Source: Deltaproteobacteria bacterium
GTDB taxonomy: Bacteria; Desulfobacterota; Syntrophia; Syntrophales; UBA5619
Direction: 5' to 3'
Length of the DNA: 17,137 bases
Assembly: GCA_026388365.1 (NCBI GenBank)
Contig: JAPLJW010000296.1
Span: 1 to 17,137, forward strand
Part shown: piece by piece, positions 6,696 to 14,915 of the stretch
Numbering within the stretch: the stretch's first letter is position 1
Layout of the letters: every line of letters starts with the position of its first letter
The notes under the pieces: model-generated
What the model was told of the DNA's origin: nothing
What the model saw: the letters and a program-made list of their open reading frames with translations, nothing else
Database searches by the model: none
Position numbers and translations under genes: made by a program

Positions 6696-7223
6696 ATGGA
6701 GCGGTATTTCAATACGGAGCAGATATCGCTTGCCGGCAGGACCTTTTCAAAGGCCGAGAAGATGGCGGGACGGTATTTTCGCATCGGCCCGGCGGAGTGG
6801 AGAGAGCGACGGTACGACGTAAAGACGCTCGCCTTCCTCGAGAAGGACGAGGTTCGCGAGGGGACCTTTGCACACCTCTGCAAGTACCAGTTTCGGAAGG
6901 AACCGGAGGGGAAAGACGAAGGGTTCCACTTCTACCGGATCTGTCTCCAGGACGATCGGATACTCGATGCCGTAGAGCGGGCTCATTCGTTCATCCGGCT
7001 CTCGCCCCTGCTCCTCTATATCGCCGCGCACGAACTGGTGCATGTGATCCGCTTTGAGCAGGGCGAGGGGAACTTCGACGCCCCGGAAGAGGAAAAACAG
7101 GGTGAGGAGGAAAAAGTCCACCGGATCACCCGGAACCTGCTCAAACCGGCCACCGATCCCGATCTGAATCTGGTCCTGGACTGTTTCAGCAACCGTTACC
7201 GGATTGGCGACTTGGTTCAGTAA
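6696..7223 (+). CDS. HELVH-motif putative zinc metalloprotease-like protein
   Basis: A 175-residue soluble protein of no family I can name. An HExxH zinc-binding motif is present at residues 112-116 (HELVH) on a hydrophobic helix (LLLYIAAHELVHVIRFE). Acidic residues and a His at about 131-142 (EEEKQGEEEKVHRI) offer a candidate third ligand, as in small metallopeptidase domains. The N-terminal half (about 1-100) is charged, with YFRIGPAEWRERRYDVKTL. No signal peptide or membrane span is seen. Start ATG has AGGGG about 8-9 bp upstream. The next gene, an FmdB-type zinc ribbon, begins 25 bp downstream, so the two are very probably co-transcribed from the promoter at 6639. Protease activity is inference. 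Confidence 0.82.
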   Translation: MERYFNTEQISLAGRTFSKAEKMAGRYFRIGPAEWRERRYDVKTLAFLEKDEVREGTFAHLCKYQFRKEPEGKDEGFHFYRICLQDDRILDAVERAHSFIRLSPLLLYIAAHELVHVIRFEQGEGNFDAPEEEKQGEEEKVHRITRNLLKPATDPDLNLVLDCFSNRYRIGDLVQ

Positions 7224-7248
7224 GATATGCTATTGGAGGTTCGTTGTT

Positions 7249-7521
7249 ATGCCGATTTACGAGTACAAATGTCAGAAATGCGGCGAGGAATTCGAGGTGT
7301 TTCAGGGAATCGCCGAACCAGCGGTGAAATCCTGCAAATTCTGCAAGGGTTCCGTGCAGAAGATGATGTCCCTTTCCTCGTTTCAGTTGAAGGGAAGCGG
7401 CTGGTACGCCACGGATTACGGCGGAAAGAAGGCCCCGACGGGCGAGCGAAAGAAGGATGACAAGACGCCCGAAGCAACGGAGAAGAGCCAGCCTCCATCC
7501 AAAACGAAAACCGAAGAGTGA
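7249..7521 (+). CDS. FmdB-family zinc ribbon protein
   Basis: A 90-residue protein starting MPIYEYKCQKCGEEFEVFQ, the signature of the FmdB/CxxC zinc-ribbon family. The zinc-binding pairs are Cys8/Cys11 and Cys29/Cys32 (SCKFC). After about residue 60 the tail is low-complexity, rich in Lys, Thr, Glu and Pro (ERKKDDKTPEATEKSQ), and probably disordered. The ATG at 7249 has GGAGG about 9 bp upstream; a longer in-frame start at 7204 falls inside the preceding gene and lacks family support. The family is named from a putative regulator of formylmethanofuran dehydrogenase, but its function in bacteria is unproven. Second gene of the operon. Confidence 0.92.
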   Translation: MPIYEYKCQKCGEEFEVFQGIAEPAVKSCKFCKGSVQKMMSLSSFQLKGSGWYATDYGGKKAPTGERKKDDKTPEATEKSQPPSKTKTEE

Positions 7522-7598
7522 CCCCCCCCCGCGGCCTTGATTCGATGGCGGTTGCGTCCAGAAGGAGTACTGCCCGGAGAAAATCCGGCCCGGATCAG

Positions 7599-7744
7599 CA
7601 GGCTGTTGAAAAACGCGCATCTGCTGCGTTGCGCTTCAAACCTCATCGCTCAACGTATTTCCATATACGCCTCGCTCTTCGGTTTTGCACGTCTTGCATC
7701 TGAGCATCCCGTATCCAGTACGGGACAAGCTTTTGAACAGCCTG
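7599..7744. repeat. Palindromic repeat element, copy A (146 bp)
   Basis: It begins CAGGCTGTTGAAAAAC (7599-7614) and ends CTTTTGAACAGCCTG (7730-7744), terminal inverted repeats with one mismatch. Two inner hairpins lie between: CGTAT (7654-7658) with ATACG (7665-7669), and CCCGTA (7708-7713) with TACGGG (7719-7724). The last 40 bp match copy B at 14876-14915 with one difference. It is located in the convergent gap between fmdB and galT. Likely a non-autonomous MITE- or REP-like element. Confidence 0.88.
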
Positions 7745-7750
7745 TCCCAT

Positions 7751-7773
7751 CCGGGTGTTTTTCAAACACCCGG
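7751..7773. terminator. Strong 10-bp hairpin directly after the galT stop
   Basis: CCGGGTGTTT (7751-7760) pairs perfectly with AAACACCCGG (7764-7773) around a 3-nt loop, abutting the galT stop at 7774. No T-run follows on either strand, so it is an atypical terminator or a 3'-end stabiliser. Its place between convergent genes suggests a bidirectional role. Confidence 0.55.
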
Positions 7774-8826
7774 TCAGTCCTGAAACCAGGGTTTCAGATC
7801 CCGGCAAAGGTCTTCCGGTATCACCGGGCAGATGATCTCGTCGTGGAGCTTCTCGAAGTAGTTGAGGTCGCTGGTGCCGAGCGGCAGGATGACAAGCCGG
7901 GGAACGAGCTTCCCCTGCACCCGGAGGGTGTCGCCCTCCTGAATCGTCGCGTAGAGCGCCATGTTGAAGCTGATGAAGTTGCTCTTCTCCAGATAAGCGA
8001 ATATCCTTGAGAATCCCGTCAGGAGTTCGATAAAATCCCCTTCCGTCAGCGCGAAGATCGACCGCCTCTCCCGGAAGACGAAGGAGACCTCCCCCGCCAT
8101 CCCCTTGGGGGCAAAAGCGGCCAGCCAGGTGACGGCGCCGGTATCGGCGATGAAACGTTCCCCCTGTTCCTTCTCGTAGGCGATGAAATCCTCCCAAAGA
8201 TTCCCCCCCTCGCTCTCGCGGTAACGGCCGGCGCTGTCACAGAGACCCTGCATGAAGCGGGTTGGGGTCTCCCCGATCACGGTCTGGATGTGGGGATGGA
8301 GCAGGCCGCCGCCCGCCGGGGGCATGTAGTTCCAGTTGATCGAGCAATAACGGAGCTCCGGGTGGAGTTCGACCATCCGCCGGAAATAATCCCGGCAGAC
8401 GAGGAAGCCGTCCAGGGTCAGCTCCGGCGTCAGCTCCGGGAGCGGGACGTAATGCTGCGGTGAGAACCGGACGACGGCGTTGTACCGGTCGTAGGGAAAG
8501 GCGTTGGGGAAAAGAAGGGCCGTCCCGTGCCGGAATTTTCCCTCGGCGACGAGTTCCGGCGTGAACCGGGGGGTGATCTTCTCGAAGAGTTCTGGACAGA
8601 AAGGACAGAGTGCCTCGGGGGAGCGGTCGATATAGGTCTGGACATCAGGCTTTTGCGGAACCTTGAGACGATAGGGGAGGATCCGGGAGGTGACGCCGGT
8701 GATCTCATCACGGCGGATCTCGAAGGTGGCCTCCTTCTCCTTGAAGCCGTCGAAGGGGTCGAGATAGCGTCCGACGGTGACCTCCCGCCGGCAGCCCATG
8801 TCCTTTTTGCAGATCATCGGCTCCAT
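7774..8826 (-). CDS. galT: Galactose-1-phosphate uridylyltransferase family protein (HIT superfamily)
   Basis: A 350-residue nucleotidyl transferase. Family members move UMP from UDP-glucose to galactose-1-phosphate in the Leloir pathway, through a uridylylated histidine. Visible motifs: a CPFC zinc pair (74-77), the phosphate-binding PNAFPYD (107-113), and the active-site segment PPAGGGLLHPHIQ (169-181) with the HPHxQ signature (nucleophile His179). No UDP-galactose genes are nearby, and some relatives act on other sugar-1-phosphates or as ADP-glucose adenylyltransferases, so the substrate is uncertain. The ATG lies 4 bp after the upstream DHH gene's stop with no good ribosome site, implying translational coupling. 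Confidence 0.85.
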   Translation of the reverse strand: MEPMICKKDMGCRREVTVGRYLDPFDGFKEKEATFEIRRDEITGVTSRILPYRLKVPQKPDVQTYIDRSPEALCPFCPELFEKITPRFTPELVAEGKFRHGTALLFPNAFPYDRYNAVVRFSPQHYVPLPELTPELTLDGFLVCRDYFRRMVELHPELRYCSINWNYMPPAGGGLLHPHIQTVIGETPTRFMQGLCDSAGRYRESEGGNLWEDFIAYEKEQGERFIADTGAVTWLAAFAPKGMAGEVSFVFRERRSIFALTEGDFIELLTGFSRIFAYLEKSNFISFNMALYATIQEGDTLRVQGKLVPRLVILPLGTSDLNYFEKLHDEIICPVIPEDLCRDLKPWFQD

Positions 8827-8830
8827 ACGG

Positions 8831-9889
8831 TTACCCGTTCCCGTTATTCTTGGCGATCTGCATTTTTTTCCGTCGGAGGCGCTGGACGAGAAAGCGGTCC
8901 AGGGACCCCTGGGAGAGGTCGTTTTCCAGGGCCGTCTTGAGCGTCTCCATGGGAATCTCCACCCGCGCCGCGCTCCGGTGGCCGCCCGCGCTACCGATAT
9001 TCCCGAAAGATTTCATGGCAATGGAACCGCAGTCCTGGCGGTAGCCGTCCCCCCGGAAGATGATGATCAGCCGGTCCTTCACGATCCCCGCGATGATCAC
9101 GTAGAAGATGTTGATAACCCGAAGGAAAAAATCCGCCACCTGCACACAGACATCAGCGCTCTCGACGACGCCCAGGAAACAGATCACCCGGTCGCGGTAG
9201 CGACGTTTATAATGGTACGCATAGTCGAAGTATTTGAGAAACCGGTCCGGGATCTGGTTCAGTTCGATGCGCCGGATGAGCTGCCGGTTGGCGCGCATGA
9301 AATTGAGGTAATAGGCGCCGATGTCCTCGAGGCTGACATCCCGCTCGAAATTGACCGTGTCGCTTCGGATCCCGTAGAGGAGGGCCGTGTAAAGCCTTTT
9401 GGGAATTTTCACCCGCGCGGCCAGGAGGTATTCCGTCATGATCGTGGAAAGGGCCCCGTATTTCGGCCGGACGTCGGCCAGCGAGGCGTGCCAGACCGTT
9501 TTGCAGGGGTGATGGTCGATCACAATCTGGGGCTTTACCTCTCCGAGGGCCTCGCCGAAAAAAGTCGGCTGGGCATCGACGACGGCGATCAGGCGGAATT
9601 CCCGGAGATCGACATTGTCCAGCATTTCAATCTCGACCTTCATCTCCCGGATGAACTCGGCGTTCTGGTGCCTGATCACGGGTTCCGTGGCGACAAAAAT
9701 GCACTTCGCCAGAGGTTTCGTCTGGTTCAGAATCTCCCGCAGCGCCATCGCGGAGGCAACGGCGTCCGGATCGGGGCTGCCGTAGATCAGGACCGCGAGT
9801 GAATCATTCTCCCGCACCATCGTTTTGAGCTTGAAGACGTTGAAGACCGTTTCCTCTTTTCGGGCGAGAAGCCATTCGATGCGTTTCAT
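8831..9889 (-). CDS. DHH-family phosphoesterase (NrnA/RecJ-like)
   Basis: A 352-residue cytoplasmic protein of the DHH/DHHA1 superfamily, whose members hydrolyse nanoRNA, cyclic dinucleotides or pAp. Motif I is YGSPDPDAVAS (36-46), with a further Asp at 105 (VVDAQ), the name-giving DHH at 125-127 (VIDHHP) and Asp177 (RSDTVNF). The DHHA1 substrate-binding loop is GGHRSAA (302-308). The usual first metal-binding His of motif I (HxNPDxD) appears to be Tyr36, unlike typical active enzymes. The start at 9889 (MKRIEWLL) is chosen because the upstream extension to 9976 is Pro/Arg-rich and unlike the family. It precedes galT by 4 bp as an operon. Exact substrate unknown. Confidence 0.87.
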   Translation of the reverse strand: MKRIEWLLARKEETVFNVFKLKTMVRENDSLAVLIYGSPDPDAVASAMALREILNQTKPLAKCIFVATEPVIRHQNAEFIREMKVEIEMLDNVDLREFRLIAVVDAQPTFFGEALGEVKPQIVIDHHPCKTVWHASLADVRPKYGALSTIMTEYLLAARVKIPKRLYTALLYGIRSDTVNFERDVSLEDIGAYYLNFMRANRQLIRRIELNQIPDRFLKYFDYAYHYKRRYRDRVICFLGVVESADVCVQVADFFLRVINIFYVIIAGIVKDRLIIIFRGDGYRQDCGSIAMKSFGNIGSAGGHRSAARVEIPMETLKTALENDLSQGSLDRFLVQRLRRKKMQIAKNNGNG

Positions 9890-10061
9890 GGATATGTCCC
9901 CAGTTTGCGTCGCTGCGGTCGCAGGACCCCGTCGCGGATTGGGGCGTATTTTCGCCCCCGGCGCAGCGATTTGCAAGCAAAAAATGAATGTAACCCGATT
10001 CCGGAGCCATGAGACTGGGCATCAATCGTCATGACTCGCCCTGACAGAGAATGGAAGCGTT

Positions 10062-10081
10062 CATGATAACGGCTTATCATG
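10062..10081. promoter_or_regulatory. 20-bp palindrome (8-bp arms, 4-bp spacer)
   Basis: CATGATAA (10062-10069) and TTATCATG (10074-10081) are perfect inverted repeats around CGGC. Arm length and AT-rich arms are typical of a dimeric repressor operator (TetR or GntR type), possibly controlling the MFS gene. Confidence 0.5.
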
Positions 10082-10087
10082 GACTGC

Positions 10088-10132
10088 CGGGCAAGTCCGG
10101 TTCAAGGGTCAACCGGACAGAATAAATGCCCG
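10088..10132. promoter_or_regulatory. Nested stem-loop upstream of the MFS transporter
   Basis: Outer arms CGGGCA (10088-10093)/TGCCCG (10127-10132) enclose inner arms GTCCGGTT (10095-10102)/AACCGGAC (10111-10118), all perfect. The nesting suggests an RNA structure or an old terminator rather than a single operator. Confidence 0.5.
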
Positions 10133-10137
10133 AGTCG

Positions 10138-10161
10138 TTACAAAATGTGTTGCAAAATGTG
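10138..10161 (+). repeat. Tandem 12-bp direct repeat
   Basis: TTACAAAATGTG (10138-10149) is followed at once by TTGCAAAATGTG (10150-10161), with a third degenerate partial (ATGACAAAAGG). The iteron-like layout suggests a regulator binding site for the downstream MFS gene. Confidence 0.55.
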
Positions 10162-10258
10162 ATGACAAAAGGCCCATATTTGAGTATCGTGGATTCATGA
10201 AGCCATTTCGTTTTTTCGCCCATGGCTTTGAACCGGCTAAAAGGAAAATGCCCCGGAG

Positions 10259-11491
10259 ATGAAGAAACCACTATGGCGTGACGGTTGGCTGATGGCCATC
10301 TGCATTGGCCGAATCTTCATGTATATGAACTACATGGTTTATGCCGCGTGCCTGCCGATCCTCAAGAGCGAATGGGGGATGTCGGCAACGCAGGCCGGTT
10401 CGATTGCGTCCGGATTCATGATCGGTTACGCAGCGTCGCTGGCAATCGCATCCTGGCTGTCGGATCGTTTCGGCGCCCGTCGAATATTCGTACTGTCGGC
10501 GAGCACCATTACGGTCATTGCCCTCGTGTTTGGTTTCTTTGCGCGCGACTATCCGACGACATTGCTGCTTTATTCCTTACTCGGCGTCGTCCAGGGCGGC
10601 ATCTATACCCCCGGCATCGTTTTAATGGCCGAGAGGTTTCCAGTTGCTCGCCGCGGGGGCGCGGTCGGCTGGTTTATTGCGAGCACCTCGCTGGGCTATG
10701 CATGTTCTCTCGCCGTTTCGGGACTCCTGATCGCGCTGGGAGGCCATGTGCTCGCCTTCATCGGTACGGGCATTCTGCCGTCCGTGGGGGCTTTGATCTT
10801 ATGGATTGCACTCCGGAGTACGCCGAATGTCATTCATGACCGCAGCGCCGGAATATCCCTGGCGGCGGTTCTCAAGAACGAAAGAAATGTCAGGTCCCTG
10901 ATGGCAGGTTACGCGTGTCATTGCTGGGAGTTGCTCGGCATGTGGGCCTGGACCCCCGCCTTTCTCGCGGCAAGCCTTGCTTTGTCCGGCGCCGCTTCAA
11001 CCCAGTCCGTAGAGCTTGCCGCCTATTGCGTGGCCGCCATGCACATTGTCGGCGCTGTCGCTTCATCCACCATGGGGCATTTGTCGGATATTCTGGGGCG
11101 GCGGGCCGTTTTGACCGGACTCGGCGCAGCCGGAGCACTTCTCTCACTGATATTCGGTTGGCTGGTCGCCGCGCCTGTGCCGATCCTGGTTGGATTGATG
11201 CTCATCTACGGATTTGTGGCCATCGGTGATTCTCCGGTACTTTCGGCTGCGATGACTGAGGTCGTCGCGCCCAACCGTCTGGGGTCGGTACTGGCGGTGC
11301 GTTCTCTTCTCGGGTTCTGCGCCGGCGCCGTCTCGCCGGTGGCCTTCGGAGCGGTGCTTGATCACCTGCGCATCGGCGATCATATTGCATTGGCATGGGG
11401 ACCCGCCTTCATGGTCTTTGCGATCGGCGGATTCGGCGCTGCCTGGTTCGCATGGCGCCTTCGCCCATCCGTCGCCGCCAAGCAAATTTGA
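10259..11491 (+). CDS. Major facilitator superfamily transporter (12 TM)
   Basis: A 410-residue integral membrane protein with about 12 hydrophobic segments in two halves. The MFS motif A loop is visible in both: SDRFGARR (68-75) between TM2 and TM3, and GHLSDILGRR (273-282) in the second half. It resembles MFS members of the nitrate/cyanate or small-organic-anion type, but no substrate motif was recognised. GGAG directly abuts the ATG, so ribosome spacing is poor; AAGGA further upstream (about 13 bp) may serve. A glycosylase gene follows closely on the same strand. Codon choice seems less GC3-biased than that of the flanking minus-strand genes, a hint (by eye only) of acquisition. Confidence 0.88.
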   Translation: MKKPLWRDGWLMAICIGRIFMYMNYMVYAACLPILKSEWGMSATQAGSIASGFMIGYAASLAIASWLSDRFGARRIFVLSASTITVIALVFGFFARDYPTTLLLYSLLGVVQGGIYTPGIVLMAERFPVARRGGAVGWFIASTSLGYACSLAVSGLLIALGGHVLAFIGTGILPSVGALILWIALRSTPNVIHDRSAGISLAAVLKNERNVRSLMAGYACHCWELLGMWAWTPAFLAASLALSGAASTQSVELAAYCVAAMHIVGAVASSTMGHLSDILGRRAVLTGLGAAGALLSLIFGWLVAAPVPILVGLMLIYGFVAIGDSPVLSAAMTEVVAPNRLGSVLAVRSLLGFCAGAVSPVAFGAVLDHLRIGDHIALAWGPAFMVFAIGGFGAAWFAWRLRPSVAAKQI

Positions 11492-11547
11492 CGGCTTCGT
11501 ACGAAGGAATGAACCGATCCCGTATAATTATGGATGGCCTCACAAGT

Positions 11548-12051
11548 ATGTCGCACGCTCGCGGTTTCGCACCCATTGGAAACAAAGCCGCAATTGTGCT
11601 TATCCTGGGGAGTATGCCGGGAAAGGTCTCACTTGCGGCAGGCGAGTACTATGCCCACCCGCGAAACTATTTTTGGCCGATCATGGGTGAACTCGTCGGT
11701 GCTCATCCCGGCCTTCCCTACGCAGACCGGCTTTGTATTCTGAAGTCTTTTGGAATTGCGCTATGGGACGTGCTGGAGTCATGTATCCGCAAAGGCAGTC
11801 TGGATTCTCAAATCGAGGAGGTCTCGGTGGTTCCAAACGATTTTGAGTCTTTCTTCCTGCGGCATCCCAACATCGATCACGTGTTCTTTAACGGAGCCAA
11901 GGCTGAACAGTGCTTCCGGAGGCATGTACAACCTTCGCTCACATTGCACTCGCTGCAATATCAGCGGCTGCCGTCAACGAGCCCGGCCAATGCGGGAACG
12001 CCATACGAGAAAAAGCGGGATGCCTGGCAGGCCGTGATGCAACGAGGCTAA
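11548..12051 (+). CDS. DNA-deoxyinosine glycosylase / family 6 uracil-DNA glycosylase-like protein
   Basis: A 167-residue repair enzyme of the uracil-DNA glycosylase superfamily, which removes deaminated bases (hypoxanthine, uracil) to start base excision repair. Motif GSMPG (21-25) matches the family's first active-site loop. YYAHPRNYFW (34-43) contributes the conserved aromatic/Asn pocket, and LPSTSPANA (141-149) is the DNA-intercalating C-terminal loop. The start at 11548 puts GFAPIG at the expected distance from the N terminus. Upstream in-frame ATGs at 11509 and 11530 are possible, and none has a well-spaced ribosome site. It follows the MFS gene by only 17-56 bp depending on start, so co-transcription is likely though functionally unrelated. 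Confidence 0.87.
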   Translation: MSHARGFAPIGNKAAIVLILGSMPGKVSLAAGEYYAHPRNYFWPIMGELVGAHPGLPYADRLCILKSFGIALWDVLESCIRKGSLDSQIEEVSVVPNDFESFFLRHPNIDHVFFNGAKAEQCFRRHVQPSLTLHSLQYQRLPSTSPANAGTPYEKKRDAWQAVMQRG

Positions 12052-12058
12052 AAACCCC

Positions 12059-12095
12059 CGGTTTCAGCGGACGGCATCCTGCCGCTGCTGAACCG
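12059..12095. terminator. Possible terminator hairpin between convergent genes
   Basis: The inner stem CGGCA (12072-12076)/TGCCG (12080-12084) has a 3-nt loop. Outer arms GGTTTCAG (12060-12067) and CTGAACC (12088-12094) pair with one bulge. A T-rich stretch follows only about 20 bp later (12117-12127), so efficiency is uncertain. Confidence 0.4.
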
Positions 12096-12125
12096 CAACG
12101 TTCAGAGAAAAATAAATTTTCCTTT

Positions 12126-13664
12126 TTAAACGGTCACCTGTTCATCGATCAGCCGCAGGGCCTCATCCCGGTCGAAGCCGATCACGCAACCGTCCGCGAA
12201 GGTCAGGACGCCCCGCCGGCCCAGTTCCGCCAACGCCTCGTGGATCTCCGTCGTCTCCCTGCCCGTGATTTTCGCCAGCTCCGCGTCCGGATTCCGCTCC
12301 ACCGGGAGCGGCCACGCCCGGATGAAGTAGATGACCGCCACCAGCCGGATCCAGGACTGGGTCAGTCCCTCCAGCGCCTCGTTGGCATGCCGGATACGGT
12401 TGGAGAACTCTTTGAGCATGAACAGAGAAACGTCGTCGCTATCCCTCAGAAGGCTCCGCAACGTGTCGCCGTTGATGACGGCGATGTGGCTCTCCTCCAG
12501 GCTCCGGGCGGAGGCGGTGCGCGGAGCCTGGATCAGCGCCGCCATCTCGCCGAAGTACTCGCCCGGCCCTATTTCGGCGAGGATTTTCTGCACATGCCCG
12601 GTGCTTTTCTCCATTCGGACGCAGCCGCTCAAAATGTAAAAAATGCTCTGGCTGACCTCTCCCTCGCGGAAGATGTATTCGTCCTTGCCGTAGAGGCGGC
12701 CGAATTTTCGGAAGAGTCGCCCGTCGATCTGCATACGGCCGCCCCGGGGATTCAGGATGGCCTTTTCGAGGAGGATCATATCACGCCGCTGGTAAGAGGA
12801 GATGAGCTCCGCACAGAACAGAAGGATCAGGGCGACGTAAAAGGCCCAGACAACGAGGATGACCACCGCCTCCAACGAACCGAAGATGACGTGGTAGCGG
12901 GTATAGCTGGCGACGTACCAGGTGAAGAACTGCTTTGCGATCTCCATCAGGGCGGAGAATATGGCGCTTCCGATGACGGCGTTCTTCAGGCTGATCTTTT
13001 TCGTGGGGATCACCCTGTAAACGACGGTGAAGAACAGGACGGTCACGAAGTAAGGGAAGAGATAGCGGAAGAGGATTCCGTATGCCTGCGGCAGGAAGAA
13101 GACCCCGCCCTGGACGAGAAGAGGCTGCCGGGAGAGGATGGCCGCCACGTAAGTAATCCCGACGCTGACGAAGCCGACCGCCCAGCCCAGCGGGATCATC
13201 GCGATGGCGAGGAACTTCGAAACGAAGTAATTCCGGCGGGTCTTCGATCGGAAGATGATGTTCAGGGCCGTTTCGATGGCGCCGAAGATCATTGCCGAAA
13301 ACCAGATCAGGCTGATGATTCCCGCCCAGCCGAGAAGCTCCTTCTTTCCCTCGATCTGGCCGAACTGGGTGAGCAGTTCGCCCGAGAAGGAGGGAATGAA
13401 CTGGCGGATCCCCGCGATCAGCTTTATCTGGATCCCCGGATCGGCGCTGAAGAGGTCGCCGACCAGGAGCAGCGTCAGGATGAACAGGGGGATGATCGAC
13501 AGGATGGCGTACAGGGCAATCGCCGCGGCCTGGTTCGTGTTGCCGTTCGTCCGGTAGTTGCGGATGGCATCGCAGAGGATTTCCCACGCGGAGGTGAAGA
13601 CGAAGCGGAGGCGGATGCCGCCCGAAGCAGCCTCTTTTCTGCGATCGTTCCGGCTGGGGTTCAT
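12126..13664 (-). CDS. YihY/BrkB-family membrane protein fused to a cyclic-nucleotide-binding and winged-helix-like module
   Basis: Residue numbers here count from a TTG three codons upstream (13673); the ATG at 13664 is residue 4. The N-terminal part (about 30-295) is a YihY/UPF0761 domain with about six membrane spans (NQAAAIALYAILSIIPLFIL, SLEAVVILVVWAFYVALILLF). Residues about 318-415 form a CRP-like beta-roll with an intact phosphate-binding cassette (FGEMAAL 374-380, then PRTASARS with R385 and T386). A C-terminal segment (about 440-515: DAELAKITGRETTEIHEALA, then RRGVL) resembles a CRP-type winged helix. The protein probably senses cAMP, c-di-GMP or a similar ligand at the inner membrane. 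No good ribosome site is seen; it follows the aldolase by about 31 bp. Domain architecture firm, function unknown. Confidence 0.88.
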   Translation of the reverse strand: MNPSRNDRRKEAASGGIRLRFVFTSAWEILCDAIRNYRTNGNTNQAAAIALYAILSIIPLFILTLLLVGDLFSADPGIQIKLIAGIRQFIPSFSGELLTQFGQIEGKKELLGWAGIISLIWFSAMIFGAIETALNIIFRSKTRRNYFVSKFLAIAMIPLGWAVGFVSVGITYVAAILSRQPLLVQGGVFFLPQAYGILFRYLFPYFVTVLFFTVVYRVIPTKKISLKNAVIGSAIFSALMEIAKQFFTWYVASYTRYHVIFGSLEAVVILVVWAFYVALILLFCAELISSYQRRDMILLEKAILNPRGGRMQIDGRLFRKFGRLYGKDEYIFREGEVSQSIFYILSGCVRMEKSTGHVQKILAEIGPGEYFGEMAALIQAPRTASARSLEESHIAVINGDTLRSLLRDSDDVSLFMLKEFSNRIRHANEALEGLTQSWIRLVAVIYFIRAWPLPVERNPDAELAKITGRETTEIHEALAELGRRGVLTFADGCVIGFDRDEALRLIDEQVTV

Positions 13665-13695
13665 CACTGTCAACCGCTTATGGAAAACGTTTGCA

Positions 13696-14736
<1,041 letters not shown>

Positions 14737-14742
14737 CGTCAA

Positions 14743-14747
14743 CCTCC
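14743..14747 (-). promoter_or_regulatory. Ribosome binding site deciding the ltaE start
   Basis: GGAGG on the minus strand lies 6 bp upstream of the ATG at 14736, settling the start against the longer open frame. Confidence 0.8.
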
Positions 14748-14768
14748 AATGATCCATGGTGTTTTTAA

Positions 14769-14915
14769 CAGGCTGTTGAAAAACGTCCATCTGCGGTGTT
14801 TCCCTCATCCTTCGCCGATCAACGTACCCAAAAGTACGCCTCACGGCTCAGGAGTTCGGGGGCCTTTCATCTGGCCATCCCGTATCCGGTACGGGACAAG
14901 CTTTTGAACAGCCTG
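14769..14915. repeat. Palindromic repeat element, copy B (147 bp)
   Basis: It begins CAGGCTGTTGAAAAAC (14769-14784) and ends CTTTTGAACAGCCTG (14901-14915), as in copy A. The middle hairpin is CGTAC (14823-14827)/GTACG (14834-14838), and the right hairpin is CCCGTA (14879-14884)/TACGGG (14890-14895). Compared with copy A, one base pair of the middle stem changed on both sides (T-A to C-G), keeping the pairing, with the same 6-nt loop. It sits 33 bp upstream of ltaE. Confidence 0.88.

Larger units (their letters stand above)
9890..10258. other. Divergent intergenic region dense in inverted and direct repeats
   Basis: This 369-bp gap lies between the DHH gene (-) and the MFS gene (+). It holds a 6-bp stem hairpin GGGGCG (9941-9946)/CGCCCC (9953-9958) in the leader of the DHH gene, a 20-bp palindrome (10062-10081), nested stems (10088-10132), a tandem 12-bp repeat (10138-10161), and AAGCCAT (10200-10206)/ATGGCTT (10222-10228). 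No credible gene is seen. Confidence 0.6.

Noticed and set aside
11523..11528. Perfect TATAAT just before the glycosylase
   Set aside because: The only upstream TTGACG (11488-11493) is 29 bp away, too far for a sigma70 promoter. The gene is more simply read through from the MFS gene.
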